DNA of 64,000 nucleotides from Pelagomonas calceolata (Eukaryota > Sar > Pelagophyceae > Pelagomonadales > Pelagomonadaceae), in assembly GCA_918797485.1 (NCBI GenBank), contig CAKKNE010000003.1, positions 3,038,001 to 3,102,000 of the forward strand, read 5' to 3'. This document shows positions 19,305-28,394 of this stretch, in pieces. Position numbers and translations under genes: made by a program. Within the stretch, counting starts at the first letter, position 1, and the number at the start of each line of letters is the position of its first letter. The notes beneath the pieces were generated by a model, which saw only the letters and a list, made by a program, of their open reading frames with translations, ran no database searches and had not been told where the DNA came from.

Positions 19305-19328
19305 GCTAGCGGTCAGGAAGACACTAGC
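19305..19328 (-). promoter_or_regulatory. CTAGTGTCTTAC promoter motif, copy 4 (variant)
   Basis: Minus strand GCTAGTGTCTTCC, TGAC, CGCTAGC: one change in the core. Placed symmetrically, 135 bp from the GDSL start and 139 bp from the RNA methyltransferase start. Confidence 0.55.
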
Positions 19329-19466
19329 ATTCTCAGTGCAAGCGGCACTCTTGCAAAAGCGCGCTCAGGCTTGCATCATAATAACTGTGGAAAATAGCAT
19401 AACACTTCCCATCGCCGGCGATACGCGTCGCAACCTCTGAGTGACCTCTATGTGACAACTGAGGAC

Positions 19467-21301
19467 ATGCCTGCCCGCTGCACCGCAGCAGCACTGCTGG
19501 CGCTCAGTGCCAGCCTGCAGCCGCCCGTCCCACGCCGCACGCATCTAAAAAGGCACGCATCGACTGACGACGCGGCGCTGCTGGACGCATATAGAGCGGA
19601 GATCGCCCCGGACGCGGCCGACGACTGGTGGCGGGAGTTCGTCGCCGCGACGGAGCGGCCGCCGCGGCCGGCGGTGCGCTGCGTCGACGCCGCGGCCGCC
19701 GCGGCGCTGCGCGCCTCCACGGAGTGCGAGGAGATCCCCTGGGCGCCCGGCCGCGGCTACTGGTTAAATGAAGAACCGAGCAAGCGCGTGGCGCACGTCG
19801 CGGGCGACTATTATGTGCAGGAGGCCGCCGCGATGGTCGCCGTCGCGGCGCTGCTGCGGGGCGAAGACTTGCGGAGGCGCGTCGTCGCCGTCGACGCCTG
19901 CGCGGCGCCCGGCGGCAAAACCGTTCAACTGGCGACGGCGCTGCGCGACGCGGGCGCGGACGCGGTCGTCGTGGCGAACGAGCCGTCGTCGAGCCGGTTG
20001 GGGGCCCTCGTCGCGAATGCGGTCCGGTGTGGCGTGGGCCCCTGTGTGGAATCAACCAGTGTGTCGGGTGGAGGTCGACGCGGCGATTCAGGACGAACGC
20101 GCCGTAAATTTGATTTCTACACAGGTGGGCCCGTGGCTGCGGTGCACGCGGACGACCGGCCAGAAACTCTTCGCGGCGCTGCCTCGGGAATGCGCCGATT
20201 TCATACTGCTCGACGCGCCGTGCTCGGGCGACACGCTCGCGCGGCGGGAAGGGCGGGGCCTCGCGAAGCACCTGCGGGGCCAACCCGACGCCGCCTCGAT
20301 GAAGGAGATCGTCGCGACCTGTGTGGAAATCAACCAGTGAGTTAGGTTATCCTGAGAAATGTTGCGTGGACCTTCGTGAGCCTCCACGCCATCGAGCCGA
20401 CGCGATCACGGCGACAACGTCGCGTCGATGGCCTGGAAACTCCACGCCATCGAGCAGACGCAGCTACGGAGACAACATCGCGTCGAAGGCGTGGGGCGCC
20501 CGAAATTTGATTTCCACACAGGTCGCGACGCAGCTTGAAATAGTGCGGGCCGCCTGGCCCTGCTTGCGGCCGGGCGGCGCGCTCGTCTACGCGACCTGCT
20601 CGCTGCGGCCGCGCGAGGACGAAGACATCGTAGATCAGGTCCTGAAAGAATTCGGCGACGCCGAGCTCGAGGACCTCTCGGGCCTCGCCGCGGGCGGCGA
20701 CGCGACGCTGCGCCTCTGGCCGCAGACGCACGACAGCGCCGGCTTTTTCGCGGCGAAGCTGCGCAAGGCCGGCGACGGCGGCGGCGCGGCCGTCGCGACC
20801 GACGCGGACGAGGACGTCGCCGACGCGGCGCGGGACTACCTGCGGGACGCCTGGGGCGTGACGTCCCTCGTGGGACCGGCGTCATCACGACTCGTGGGCC
20901 GCGGCGCGAACCTCTGGCTCGCGCCGGCCGCGCCGCCCCTCGCAAAAAACCTCCGGTACGAGCGCGCGGGCGCGAAGCTCGTCGAGGCCCTCAAGGTCCG
21001 CGGCAAGGCCGTGCCCCTCGGGCAGGCGCTCCGGTCGGGCCGTGTGCGCGCGACGCACGAGTTCGCGACGACGCTCGGCGGCGCCGTCGACGGCGCGCGG
21101 CGGGCGTCGCTCGACGACGCGTCGGCGCTGGCGTACCTGCGGGGCGACGACGTCGACGCGGCCCCGCCGTCCGGGGAGCCCGGGGACCAGTGCCTCGTGG
21201 CGCACGGCGGGCGCGTTCTCGGGCTCGCCAAGGTGTTGAAGGGCGGCCGCCTGAAGAACCAGCTCCCGCGCGAGTGCGTCCGGCGGGACCTCGCGTTTTA
21301 G
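19467..21301 (+). CDS. RsmF/NSUN-type RNA m5C methyltransferase interrupted by two introners
   Basis: Exons 19467-20033, 20125-20310 and 20522-21301, 510 residues. Splicing joins NAVRCG to VGPWLRC and MKEI to VATQLEI. Motif I-like VVAVDACAAPGGKTVQLATAL, catalytic motif IV DAPCSGDTLARR and motif VI YATCSLRPREDE (TC Cys) define the NSUN/RsmF family; the C-terminal domain (about residues 330-510) ends NQLPRECVRRDLAF, as in RsmF/YebU-like enzymes with a PUA-type tail. It methylates cytosine C5 in rRNA or tRNA. The Ala/Leu-rich start MPARCTAAALLALSASLQPP looks like a targeting leader. The Met at 19452 is also in frame. Confidence 0.93.
20042..20124 (+). mobile_element. Introner element, short derivative (83 bp)
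   Basis: Terminal repeats CTGTGTGGAATCAACC and TTGATTTCTACACAG. Exact 8-bp target duplication GTGGGCCC at 20034-20041 and 20125-20132. It keeps the left and right ends of the 203-bp element at 3823-4025 (CCAGTGTGTCGGGTG and ACGAACGCGCCGTAAA) and lacks the middle. The intron is 20034-20124: the donor GT is the first two bases of the duplication and the acceptor AG is the last two bases of the element. Confidence 0.95.
20319..20521 (+). mobile_element. Introner element, full length (203 bp)
   Basis: Terminal repeats CTGTGTGGAAATCAA and TTGATTTCCACACAG, perfectly inverted over 15 bp. Exact 8-bp target duplication GTCGCGAC at 20311-20318 and 20522-20529. The intron is 20311-20521 (211 bp). The interior carries imperfect palindromes of CCACGCCATCGAG / CTCGATGGCGTGG. 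It encodes no protein and so is non-autonomous. Confidence 0.96.
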
Positions 21302-21360
21302 CGTTTGTTTTGTAAGTTGTTGCTGATCTATCTTACTTACCTTTACGCACTCCCCGACGG

Positions 21361-21540
21361 CGTCTCGCGGGCGCGGAGCGCGGCTCGCGCTGCTCGCAAA
21401 TTAGCTTCAATATTCATTGTGATCGGGTGCGCGCCGCCGAGCGCGCGCCGCGTGGTTCGCGACGATTTCTCGAGCGTCGTCACGGCCTCGTGTAGGGAGC
21501 TCGCTTCTTCGCGGGCGCGGAGCGCGGCTCGCGCGTATCG
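21361..21540 (-). pseudogene. Fragment of a TPR (RINGv/MYND-TPR family) gene
   Basis: The minus strand encodes EAVTTLEKSSRTTRRALGG then AHPITMNIEANLRAARAALR, which matches the C-terminal TPR of the gene at 63018-64000 (VTTLEETKRIARRVLGGAHP, LARAALRARE). The nucleotide similarity is also direct. RAALRARE occurs twice (about 21366-21390 and 21512-21536), so the fragment joins the tail of one copy to the inside of another. It is short, with no start or context, and lies at the broken 5' side of the antiporter remnant. Confidence 0.75.
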
Positions 21541-22679
21541 TATCGGCGCGCCGTCGCTCGTGGGCGAGATACTGGTGGGCGTGCTGCTGGGCCCGCCGGT
21601 CCTGGACTTTGTACCGAATCCCGGGGTGCTGATGCTTGTGGGTGAGGTGGGTCTCGTGCTCCTAGTCGTGGAGGCGGGGCTTCACGTCGACGTCGAGATG
21701 CTCGAGATCATCGGCGCGCGCGGCCTCGCCGTGGGTCTCCTGGGCTCGGCGCTGCCCCTGGCGCTCGCGCTGACCGCCGCGTATTTCTGGGGCGCGACGC
21801 TCGTCGAGGCCTTCGCCGTCGCCGCCTGCATGGCGACGACAGTGGCACCCGAACGACCACTTTGGCCTGGCACACTGCGTGCAGGAGCTCTACGTGCGCG
21901 ACGGAACCCTGCTGCTGCCGACGGCCGTCGACCTGCCTCGGGAAGATGAGGCGGAGCTCGAGCGTCGGACGGAGGTCATCGTGGCGACGATCCGCCACGC
22001 CCTCGGCGACGACGACCAGAACGAAGTACAGCTCCGGCGATGGCTGCCGGGCTGCCACGTCGTCGACGGCGCGGGGCGCCTCGAGCCGATCGCGGACGCG
22101 GCGGACCGGTGCCGGTTCCTCGCGACGAACGCCGACGGGCGTCTCAGACGGACGGGCCACAGCGAGTCGCGGCTGAGCTTGTTGGTCGAGGCGTCGCCGC
22201 CGCCGCCTCCGACCTTGCAACGCAGCCAGTCGAGTCTGCAAATGCTCGTCGCGGCCGCGCGCCACGTGCTCGATCCCGACGCGGCCACGCGGGCGTTCCA
22301 GACCGAGACGCAGTCGGCGGCGCTCCACGCCGACGCGCACCACGAATTGGACGGTTTTGTCCACCGCGGCGCGCACCATCCCTTCGCGTTACCCGATGAT
22401 GACGATCACGAGGCCGAGGAGGCGCTCGTGTTCGGCACGCCGCAATACACGCGGCCGGCGGCGCCGCACCACCTGCACGACGTCGAGCTCGCGCCTGACG
22501 GCGGCACGCTCCTCGACGACTCGGCCCACATCCGGCGCCGGAGCTTCTCGCACAGTGACCTCACGCGCCTGTCGCCGCCGCGGCCCACGGCCGCAGAGCG
22601 GGCCTCGTCCGACGGCGCGGCGATGCGTGTATCGCCGATGCGCGGATCGAAGTCGAGCGGCCAGCTTACCCACGTGTGA
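21541..22679 (+). pseudogene. Na+/H+ antiporter (CPA2/KefB-type) remnant
   Basis: The first part (21541-21840) reads APSLVGEILVGVLLGPPVLD, LMLVGEVGLVLLVVEAGLHV and GLAVGLLGSALPLALALTAA, the typical first helices of a CPA2 cation/proton antiporter, but without the true N-terminus. At about 21840 the frame shifts by one and the remaining ten or so helices are absent. The second frame (to 22679) reads WHPNDHFGLAHCVQELYVRD followed by a long soluble Asp/His-rich tail, perhaps the antiporter's cytosolic C-terminus. The simplest view is a gene with a large internal deletion and a 5' replacement. An assembly collapse would look the same. Confidence 0.65.
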
Positions 22680-22765
22680 CCGATGCGCGGATCGAAGTGG
22701 AGAGGAACTCCGCGGTGATCCCCCAAATCCTTTGCTCGTTGTCTAAAGTTGTAATCATGTAATTT

Positions 22766-22789
22766 GCTAGTGTCTTACAGACCGCTAGC
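22766..22789 (+). promoter_or_regulatory. CTAGTGTCTTAC promoter motif, copy 5
   Basis: GCTAGTGTCTTAC, AGAC, CGCTAGC; perfect halves. 109 bp upstream of the HTTM protein start. Confidence 0.6.
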
Positions 22790-22897
22790 TAATCGCGATC
22801 GGAGACGACGCTGCATTCAACATCAAGGTACGCGTGGTGATGCAATAGCAATAATTTGACGACGCATCCGCAGCAGCACTGCAGCGCTCCTGCAACC

Positions 22898-24400
22898 ATG
22901 CCGAAGGACGCATCCCTGGACCTCTTCCTGGGCCTCTACGTGCAGGTCTGGTGCCTGCAGCTGCTCAAGGAGCGCGCCCGCGGCGCGTTGCTCACGCCCT
23001 GCGTTTTGGCCTTGGCCGCGGCCGTCGCTTTTGCTGGTGCCGCGTTGGTACGACGACGGCACAAGCACGAGGCGCGGAAAGCCGTCGCGGCCGCCGGCCT
23101 CTATTACTTAGTGAGGCGCGGCTCGTCGAGCAACCACGTGCTGCTGCAGGCGCTCCTCGCCGTGGCCGTGCTCGAGGCGAGGGACGGCGCCGCGCTGCGC
23201 GCCTACGGCCGCCAGCTCCTGGGCGCGCTGTACGGCATGACCGCCCTGGCGAAGCTCAACGACGGCTGGGTCGACGGCCGGGGCAGCTGCGTGGCGCTCA
23301 TCGCGGCGGCGGGCGTCCACGAGCTCGGGCTGCCGCCGCCGCCGCGGGCGGTCTTCGCGGCGCAGCCGTACGTCGGCATCGTCGCCGAGGTCGCGCTCGC
23401 GGTCGCCTTCGCGCTGCGCTCGGCGGGCCGCCTCGGTTCCCGGCGCTGGACCATCGCGCTCGCCGTCGCCGGCGGCGCGTTCCACGTGCTGCTCGCGGCG
23501 CCGCGGCCGCCGCTGTCGGTCTACCCCTTCTCGGCGCTCATGGCGCCGCTCTTCGCGCTCGGGCTCAGCGACGGCAGCGACCTGGACGGTGCGAAGGCCT
23601 CGCTTGGGCTGGCCCTCGGGTCGGTCGCGCTCGCCGAGGCCCACAAAGTAGCGGTCGGCGCGGCCGCCGCGCGCGTCGAGTACCCGCCCTACGTGTCCTG
23701 GGACCTCGGCCTGTCCTGGTGCGCGCTGGCGTTCGTCCTGGTCGCGCGCGACGCCGTCGCGGCGCCGCCGCGGCGGCCGGCGCGTGTGCATCGGACGTCG
23801 CTGGCCGCGATGCTTCTATTGCTCGCGAGCGCGCTGCCCTACGTCGGCCTGCGGACGCACCCGTCCTTCATCATGTTCTCGAACCTGCGCATCGAGGGTG
23901 GCCGGTCGAACCACTGGTTCCTTTCCAGTAGTGTCTTGAGGCGGATCGACCTCGGCGGCGGCGCCATGGCCGACACCGTTATCGTGTATAAGGCGTCTCC
24001 CGCAATCCGCGACCTCGAGGTCGACCTCGGCCGGTACATGGACCCGCGCGTGGCGGCCGCCGTGGACGCCGCGAACGCGTCGCGGCGCTTCCTCATCTCG
24101 CCTCCACTAGGTGCGTGGCCCCTGCCGGACTGGCCGGCGCCGGCGGGCCGCGCCGCCGACACCTTCGCCGTGCCCTTCGTCGAGCTCCGGCGGCGCGTGA
24201 GCGCCGCGGCGGCGGCCGGGCTCGACGCGGCCGTGACGTACGGGCGGGCCGGCGCGCGGCGGACCTTCGCCATAAAACGGGACGGGTCCCTCGCGGCGGG
24301 CTCGGACCCGCTGCTGCGGGAGCCGCTGCCCGCCCCGTGGCGCTGGGTCTACCGCTTCCGGCCCTTCGACGCGGAGGGCGTCGTCCACTGCCGCCACTAG
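22898..24400 (+). CDS. HTTM/vitamin K-dependent carboxylase-like membrane protein
   Basis: 500 residues with about eight hydrophobic segments between residues 10 and 330, then a soluble C-terminal part. Segments include LTPCVLALAAAVAFAGAALV, the HTTM-like ALYGMTALAKLNDGWVDG, and ALPYVGLRTHPSFIMFSNLR followed by IEGGRSNHWFL. The last is a conserved block of HTTM (horizontally transferred transmembrane) proteins related to gamma-glutamyl carboxylase. No carboxylase Lys-based active site can be assigned, so the activity is unknown. Start at ACCATGCC; the Met at 22856 is also in frame. Confidence 0.8.
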   Translation: MPKDASLDLFLGLYVQVWCLQLLKERARGALLTPCVLALAAAVAFAGAALVRRRHKHEARKAVAAAGLYYLVRRGSSSNHVLLQALLAVAVLEARDGAALRAYGRQLLGALYGMTALAKLNDGWVDGRGSCVALIAAAGVHELGLPPPPRAVFAAQPYVGIVAEVALAVAFALRSAGRLGSRRWTIALAVAGGAFHVLLAAPRPPLSVYPFSALMAPLFALGLSDGSDLDGAKASLGLALGSVALAEAHKVAVGAAAARVEYPPYVSWDLGLSWCALAFVLVARDAVAAPPRRPARVHRTSLAAMLLLLASALPYVGLRTHPSFIMFSNLRIEGGRSNHWFLSSSVLRRIDLGGGAMADTVIVYKASPAIRDLEVDLGRYMDPRVAAAVDAANASRRFLISPPLGAWPLPDWPAPAGRAADTFAVPFVELRRRVSAAAAAGLDAAVTYGRAGARRTFAIKRDGSLAAGSDPLLREPLPAPWRWVYRFRPFDAEGVVHCRH

Positions 24401-24439
24401 CTTTTGCATCGTTGCACATAATTCATCATTAACTCGCAA

Positions 24440-24964
24440 CTACTGGGCGGGCGCCGGGGCGAAGTGGTAGGACCCGGACCGCGGCCGCCAGGTCGCGTGC
24501 GTCCTCGTCGCCCGTTCGGCCACCTCCGCGAGCAGGAGCCCCCGGATGGCCGTGAACTGCTTCATATGTTGTTTCACTAGCCGCCATCGCGCCGGGTCCG
24601 TTCGCCGGAGCGCCTCGAGGAACCTCGGCGTCCGTGTCTCAGTTGCGTCGGTCCAGAACTTCGACGAGAGCGCGAGCAGGTCGACCTCGCCGCCGCGCGC
24701 CGCGGCGTCGACCAGTTTGAGGGCGGCTTTGGCCTCCGGAGTCGTTTTCGTGCGCTTGACCCGGCGTGCCGGCGGCGTGATCGGGGATGCAATCGGCCGG
24801 GGCTTGCAGCCGCGGCGCGGTGGCGGCGAGGTCGGAGGCCTGGGCTTGCATCGGCGGCGTGGAGGCGGTGTAATTGGTGGTATCGGTGGCTTCAGCGTGC
24901 GCGTTGGCAAGCGAATCGGCGGCAGCGCGTTGCGCACGAGTGTCGGCGGTTGTTGCATGGGCAT
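24440..24964 (-). CDS. Pro/Arg-rich protein, unknown
   Basis: About 174 residues from the Met at 24964 (an in-frame Met at 25054 would give 204). The N-terminal half is a low-complexity Pro/Arg tract with repeated CKPRP units. The C-terminal half is a compact helical region (EAKAALKLVDAAARGGEVDL, FLEALRRTDPARWRLVKQHM) that looks folded. No known domain is recognised. Ends 39 bp from the convergent HTTM gene. Confidence 0.6.
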   Translation of the reverse strand: MPMQQPPTLVRNALPPIRLPTRTLKPPIPPITPPPRRRCKPRPPTSPPPRRGCKPRPIASPITPPARRVKRTKTTPEAKAALKLVDAAARGGEVDLLALSSKFWTDATETRTPRFLEALRRTDPARWRLVKQHMKQFTAIRGLLLAEVAERATRTHATWRPRSGSYHFAPAPAQ

Positions 24965-25054
24965 TTTGTGCTTTCTGGATTGACCCGGCGGTCCAGAGAT
25001 GGCGTTCGAGTTTGGGCAGCCGGTGATGGCGTCTGGGGTTCTCTGATGCGTCAA

Positions 25055-25452
25055 TTCTGTGCGCTTGAGCTACTCTCGTTGCTTCGTTCGTTTGTATCAG
25101 CCGCGAGAGCCAGCGCCAAAATGACCTGAGAGTGAGCGCCGGCGGTCGATGTACATTCCGATGGGTCCGATCGTTTCAAGGGCTTGGCTACTCGATCGTA
25201 CGAGAAAAAAGATCTAGTCTGCGGCATGCTAGTGTCTTACACCGCTAGCATCACGCCGTTTTGGCTTGGTTTTTTGCGTCCTACGGTGGCCTGCGTCCAC
25301 CGTCGAGCTCAAGATTCTCGTCAGAGCGCAGGCAGTAGTCCCGCTACGCGCCACGAAGCGGAGCCCGCGAGAAACCGCCCTCCACACAGTTTTTTGCCGC
25401 AAGCATCGTTACCTGGTCAATAACAACCACAAGAAACCGCGCCGAAGCTACA
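25055..25452 (+). other. Divergent promoter region
   Basis: 398 bp between the Pro/Arg-rich gene (minus) and the Ala-rich protein gene (plus). Contains promoter motif copy 6 at 25228-25249. Nothing else is recognised. Confidence 0.5.
25228..25249 (+). promoter_or_regulatory. CTAGTGTCTTAC promoter motif, copy 6
   Basis: GCTAGTGTCTTAC, AC, CGCTAGC, the shortest spacer among the copies. 204 bp upstream of the plus-strand start. Confidence 0.6.
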
Positions 25453-27231
25453 ATGGCCACGAACGAAAGCGATGCCCTCGTCGCCGCCTGGTGCGCGGCG
25501 CTCCCGTACCCGGCCGAGGACCTGGTCGGCACCGCCAACGACGCGTGGGCGGTGCCGCAGACGAGCCAGACGGCGCTCGGCGCTAGTGTTGCTGCGAGCC
25601 TCTCAGCTCTAAGCGCCGACGCGGCCAAGGCGGCGCTGCCGCCGTGGCTTGACGCGAGCCTGGCCGCGGCGGCGACGACGTACTGCGTCGACGCGGCGGC
25701 GGCCCTGGACGGTGTCTACCGCGCGCGCGAGGCGGCGTTGCACGCGCGGCGCGAGTTGGAGGCCGCCGCGACGGAGGCGGCCGCCACGCGCACGAACGGC
25801 GAACCCGAAACGGGTCGAGGGCTGGCGGCCGAGGCGCTGGCGCGGGCGGACGCCGCGCGGGCCGCGGCCCGGGCCGTGGAATTAAGTGTGGAGGCGTGCT
25901 GCGGGACGCTGGCCGCACTCGCGAAGGAAGAGGACGCGTCGCTCGGCGAGGCCCCGCGGCGCTTCGCGCGCGCGGCGCGCGCGGCCGTCGAGGCGATCGC
26001 CGTGCGAGCCAACGACCGGGCCGCCGCGTGCCTGAAGGACGCGTCCGTGCTCGAGGGCCTCGTCGACCGCGCGCCCGCCGAGGCCCCCGAGAGCCTCGAC
26101 AAGTGGGCGCTCGACGAGGAAGAGAAGCGCCGCGACGCGCGGGCCGTGCGGGCGGCGCGGGCGGCGCGGCGCGCCGCCCTGCAGCGCGAGGCGGCCGACG
26201 CGCGCGCGGTGATCGACGCGCGCTGCCACGACGCGCTGGCGCGGCGCGACCGGCCCGCGTACCTCGAGGCGGCGGCGGCCCTGGCGGCGTGCGACGCGGC
26301 ATCGGCGGACGCGGACCTGGCCGAGTGTCGCACGGTCGCGGCCGTCGCGGCGACGGAATCTAAGGACGCGCGCGGCGCGGCGGACGCGGGCGCGGCCGCT
26401 GACGAGCAGCGCCTCGACACGGCGGCGCAGGCGGCGGCCAAGGTGCTCAGTGAGGGCGGCCGGCTGACGCTCCTTAAGAAAACGGCCAAGGTCCTGCGCG
26501 CGAGCTCCGGGCTGACGGAGCGCCTCGGCCGCCTGGCCTCGGTCGTCGCGCAGGGCGTCTGCGAGGCGCTGAACGCCGCCCGGAAGGACCACCTCGCCCT
26601 GAACGACGCCGCGGACGCCATGACCGCGGTGCTGGCGGCGCACGCGGTCGGCGCCTTCGACCCGCGGGACCGGCGGGTCGAGGCCCAGCGGGCCCAGCAG
26701 GCGCTCGAGGCCGCCATCGCGGGCGTCGCCGCGGCGCAAGGAACGGAGCGAGACGCCGCCGCGGCGCGCCTGAGCGAGGCCAAGGCCGCCTTCCAGGCAA
26801 AGCGCGGCGCGGACCTGGCCGCGGCGGACGCGGTGCTCGGCGTCGAGGCGCGCGACACGCGCGCCGGCGCCTGGCCGCCGGCGCCGCCGGAGACGGACGG
26901 GGACGCGCTGCTGCTGCGCTGCCGCGCGGACGCGCTCACGAACGCGGCGCACGCCGTCCGGACGGCGGACCCGGCCGCCGCGGACTGCGCGGACCGCCGG
27001 CAGAAGCTCGACGCGGCGCTCCAGCGGCACGCGCTCGTCGTGGGCGACGCCGACCCGCCGACGGTGGACGTGGCGTACCACTGCGCCCTCGACCTGCTCG
27101 TGCGGGGCCGCGCCGTCGAGCCGCCCCTCGCCGCGCCGCAAGAAGAACCGACCGCACCGGCGCCGAAGCACCTGGAGCCCACGAGGGCGGCGGCGGCGGC
27201 GCTCGGCGACGCGACCAACGTCGTGCACTGA
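25453..27231 (+). CDS. Ala-rich helical protein, unknown
   Basis: 592 residues, almost entirely Ala/Asp/Arg/Glu-rich helix (for example AREAALHARRELEAAATEAA and RAVRAARAARRAALQREAAD). It begins MATNESDALVAAWCAALPYP. The overall look, a helical protein with a central region around ADEQRLDTAAQAAAKVLSEG, recalls V-shaped or BRO1-like helical scaffolds, but no signature proves it. The high Ala content partly follows from GC-rich codons. Convergent with the next gene (37 bp gap). Confidence 0.7.
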   Translation: MATNESDALVAAWCAALPYPAEDLVGTANDAWAVPQTSQTALGASVAASLSALSADAAKAALPPWLDASLAAAATTYCVDAAAALDGVYRAREAALHARRELEAAATEAAATRTNGEPETGRGLAAEALARADAARAAARAVELSVEACCGTLAALAKEEDASLGEAPRRFARAARAAVEAIAVRANDRAAACLKDASVLEGLVDRAPAEAPESLDKWALDEEEKRRDARAVRAARAARRAALQREAADARAVIDARCHDALARRDRPAYLEAAAALAACDAASADADLAECRTVAAVAATESKDARGAADAGAAADEQRLDTAAQAAAKVLSEGGRLTLLKKTAKVLRASSGLTERLGRLASVVAQGVCEALNAARKDHLALNDAADAMTAVLAAHAVGAFDPRDRRVEAQRAQQALEAAIAGVAAAQGTERDAAAARLSEAKAAFQAKRGADLAAADAVLGVEARDTRAGAWPPAPPETDGDALLLRCRADALTNAAHAVRTADPAAADCADRRQKLDAALQRHALVVGDADPPTVDVAYHCALDLLVRGRAVEPPLAAPQEEPTAPAPKHLEPTRAAAAALGDATNVVH

Positions 27232-27268
27232 CTCCTTCCCCCTCGGCGTAACTACATAAACAGATTCA

Positions 27269-28051
27269 CTAGGTCCACGCGACGCGCGCCGCGCCGTCCG
27301 CGCCGACGACCACCCGTCCGCACCGGAGCGGCGGCGCCGTGGCCGCGAGGGCCGCGGGCGGCATCGGCGGCACCGGAGGCCGCGCGGCCATCGAGCTGGC
27401 GGCGCGCGCCACGCGGTCGTCGGCGTCGCGCGCCCTCGCCTCGGCCGCGCCGAGCTGCGCCGCGAGGCGCGACGCGGCGGCCTCGGCGTCGGCGCGCTTG
27501 CCCTCGGCCGCGGCGTTCGCGTCGCGCGCCGCGGCGAGCGCGGCCTCGTGGCGCGCCCGCTCGTGGCGCCAGGCGCGGTCGCGGCGCGCCGCCTCCTGGC
27601 GCGCGAGCGAGTCCCGCGCGGCGGCCGCCGCGCGCGCCTCGTCGAGGTCCGCCTTCATGGCGTCGCGCTCCGCTTCGGCCCGCTCCAGCCGCGCGCGGAA
27701 GGCCGCCCGGACCCGCGTCGCCTCGCGGCCGCGCTCCGTCGCGTCGCGGCGGTCGCGGTCGCGCGCGCCCTCGATTTCCTGGCGCCACCGCTCGAGCGTC
27801 GCCTCGTCGCGCGCCCGCGCGGCGCGCAGCCGCTCGTCGCTCAGCGCCGCGCGGGCCGCGTCGCGCTGCGCCGCGGCGAGCGCCTCGCGCAGCTGGCCGT
27901 TCTCGGTCGACAGCCGCGCCACGGCGCGCCGCGCCGCCGCGAGCGACGCGAGGGATTCCCTATCCAAAGCCTCGACCTCGGCGGCGAGGGCCGGCGTCTG
28001 GGGGGCGCGGGCGGCGCTGCCCCCGGTGGCCGGCGTGCGCACCGATGCCAT
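27269..28051 (-). CDS. Coiled-coil protein, unknown
   Basis: 260 residues from the Met at 28051 (MASVRTPATGG). Residues 25-215 are a continuous Ala/Arg/Glu/Asp coiled coil (ESLASLAAARRAVARLSTEN, ATLERWRQEIEGARDRDRRD). The short C-terminal Pro/Val tail ends GADGAARVAWT. An in-frame Met at 28198 would add 49 residues of unconvincing sequence. No domain is recognised. Confidence 0.65.
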   Translation of the reverse strand: MASVRTPATGGSAARAPQTPALAAEVEALDRESLASLAAARRAVARLSTENGQLREALAAAQRDAARAALSDERLRAARARDEATLERWRQEIEGARDRDRRDATERGREATRVRAAFRARLERAEAERDAMKADLDEARAAAAARDSLARQEAARRDRAWRHERARHEAALAAARDANAAAEGKRADAEAAASRLAAQLGAAEARARDADDRVARAASSMAARPPVPPMPPAALAATAPPLRCGRVVVGADGAARVAWT

Positions 28052-28150
28052 GTCTGAGGCTCCTGCCTTCGGTGTCTCGACTTTCCGGGCGATTGACTCG
28101 TTACCGGTCTTCTCGGGCTGCCCCAGCGCCGGTCCGCATGGCAAACTTAA

Positions 28151-28170
28151 TCCTAGTGTGTCAATACGCT
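28151..28170 (+). promoter_or_regulatory. Possible degenerate promoter motif
   Basis: CCTAGTGTGTCAATACGCTG resembles the left half of the CTAGTGTCTTAC motif and lies in the divergent gap between the coiled-coil gene and the FAD monooxygenase gene. It is too diverged to be sure. Confidence 0.3.
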
Positions 28171-28394
28171 GAAATTTGATGGCTTTTGCAAGCCACACGT
28201 AAGTTTCATCGTCGGCAATAGCTGCAGCGGTTTAGCCCTCGGCACCAGCCGCTCAGCAGTCGTGCAACGCCGCGAGCAACAGCAACTTGCATCCATTGCA
28301 GCAAAATACCTTGACAGCACAGCCCAAGCTGGCCTGCACGACACTCGCATTAGCAATTGCGACTCGTTGCAGCAAAACGACACTTGCTTTCATA

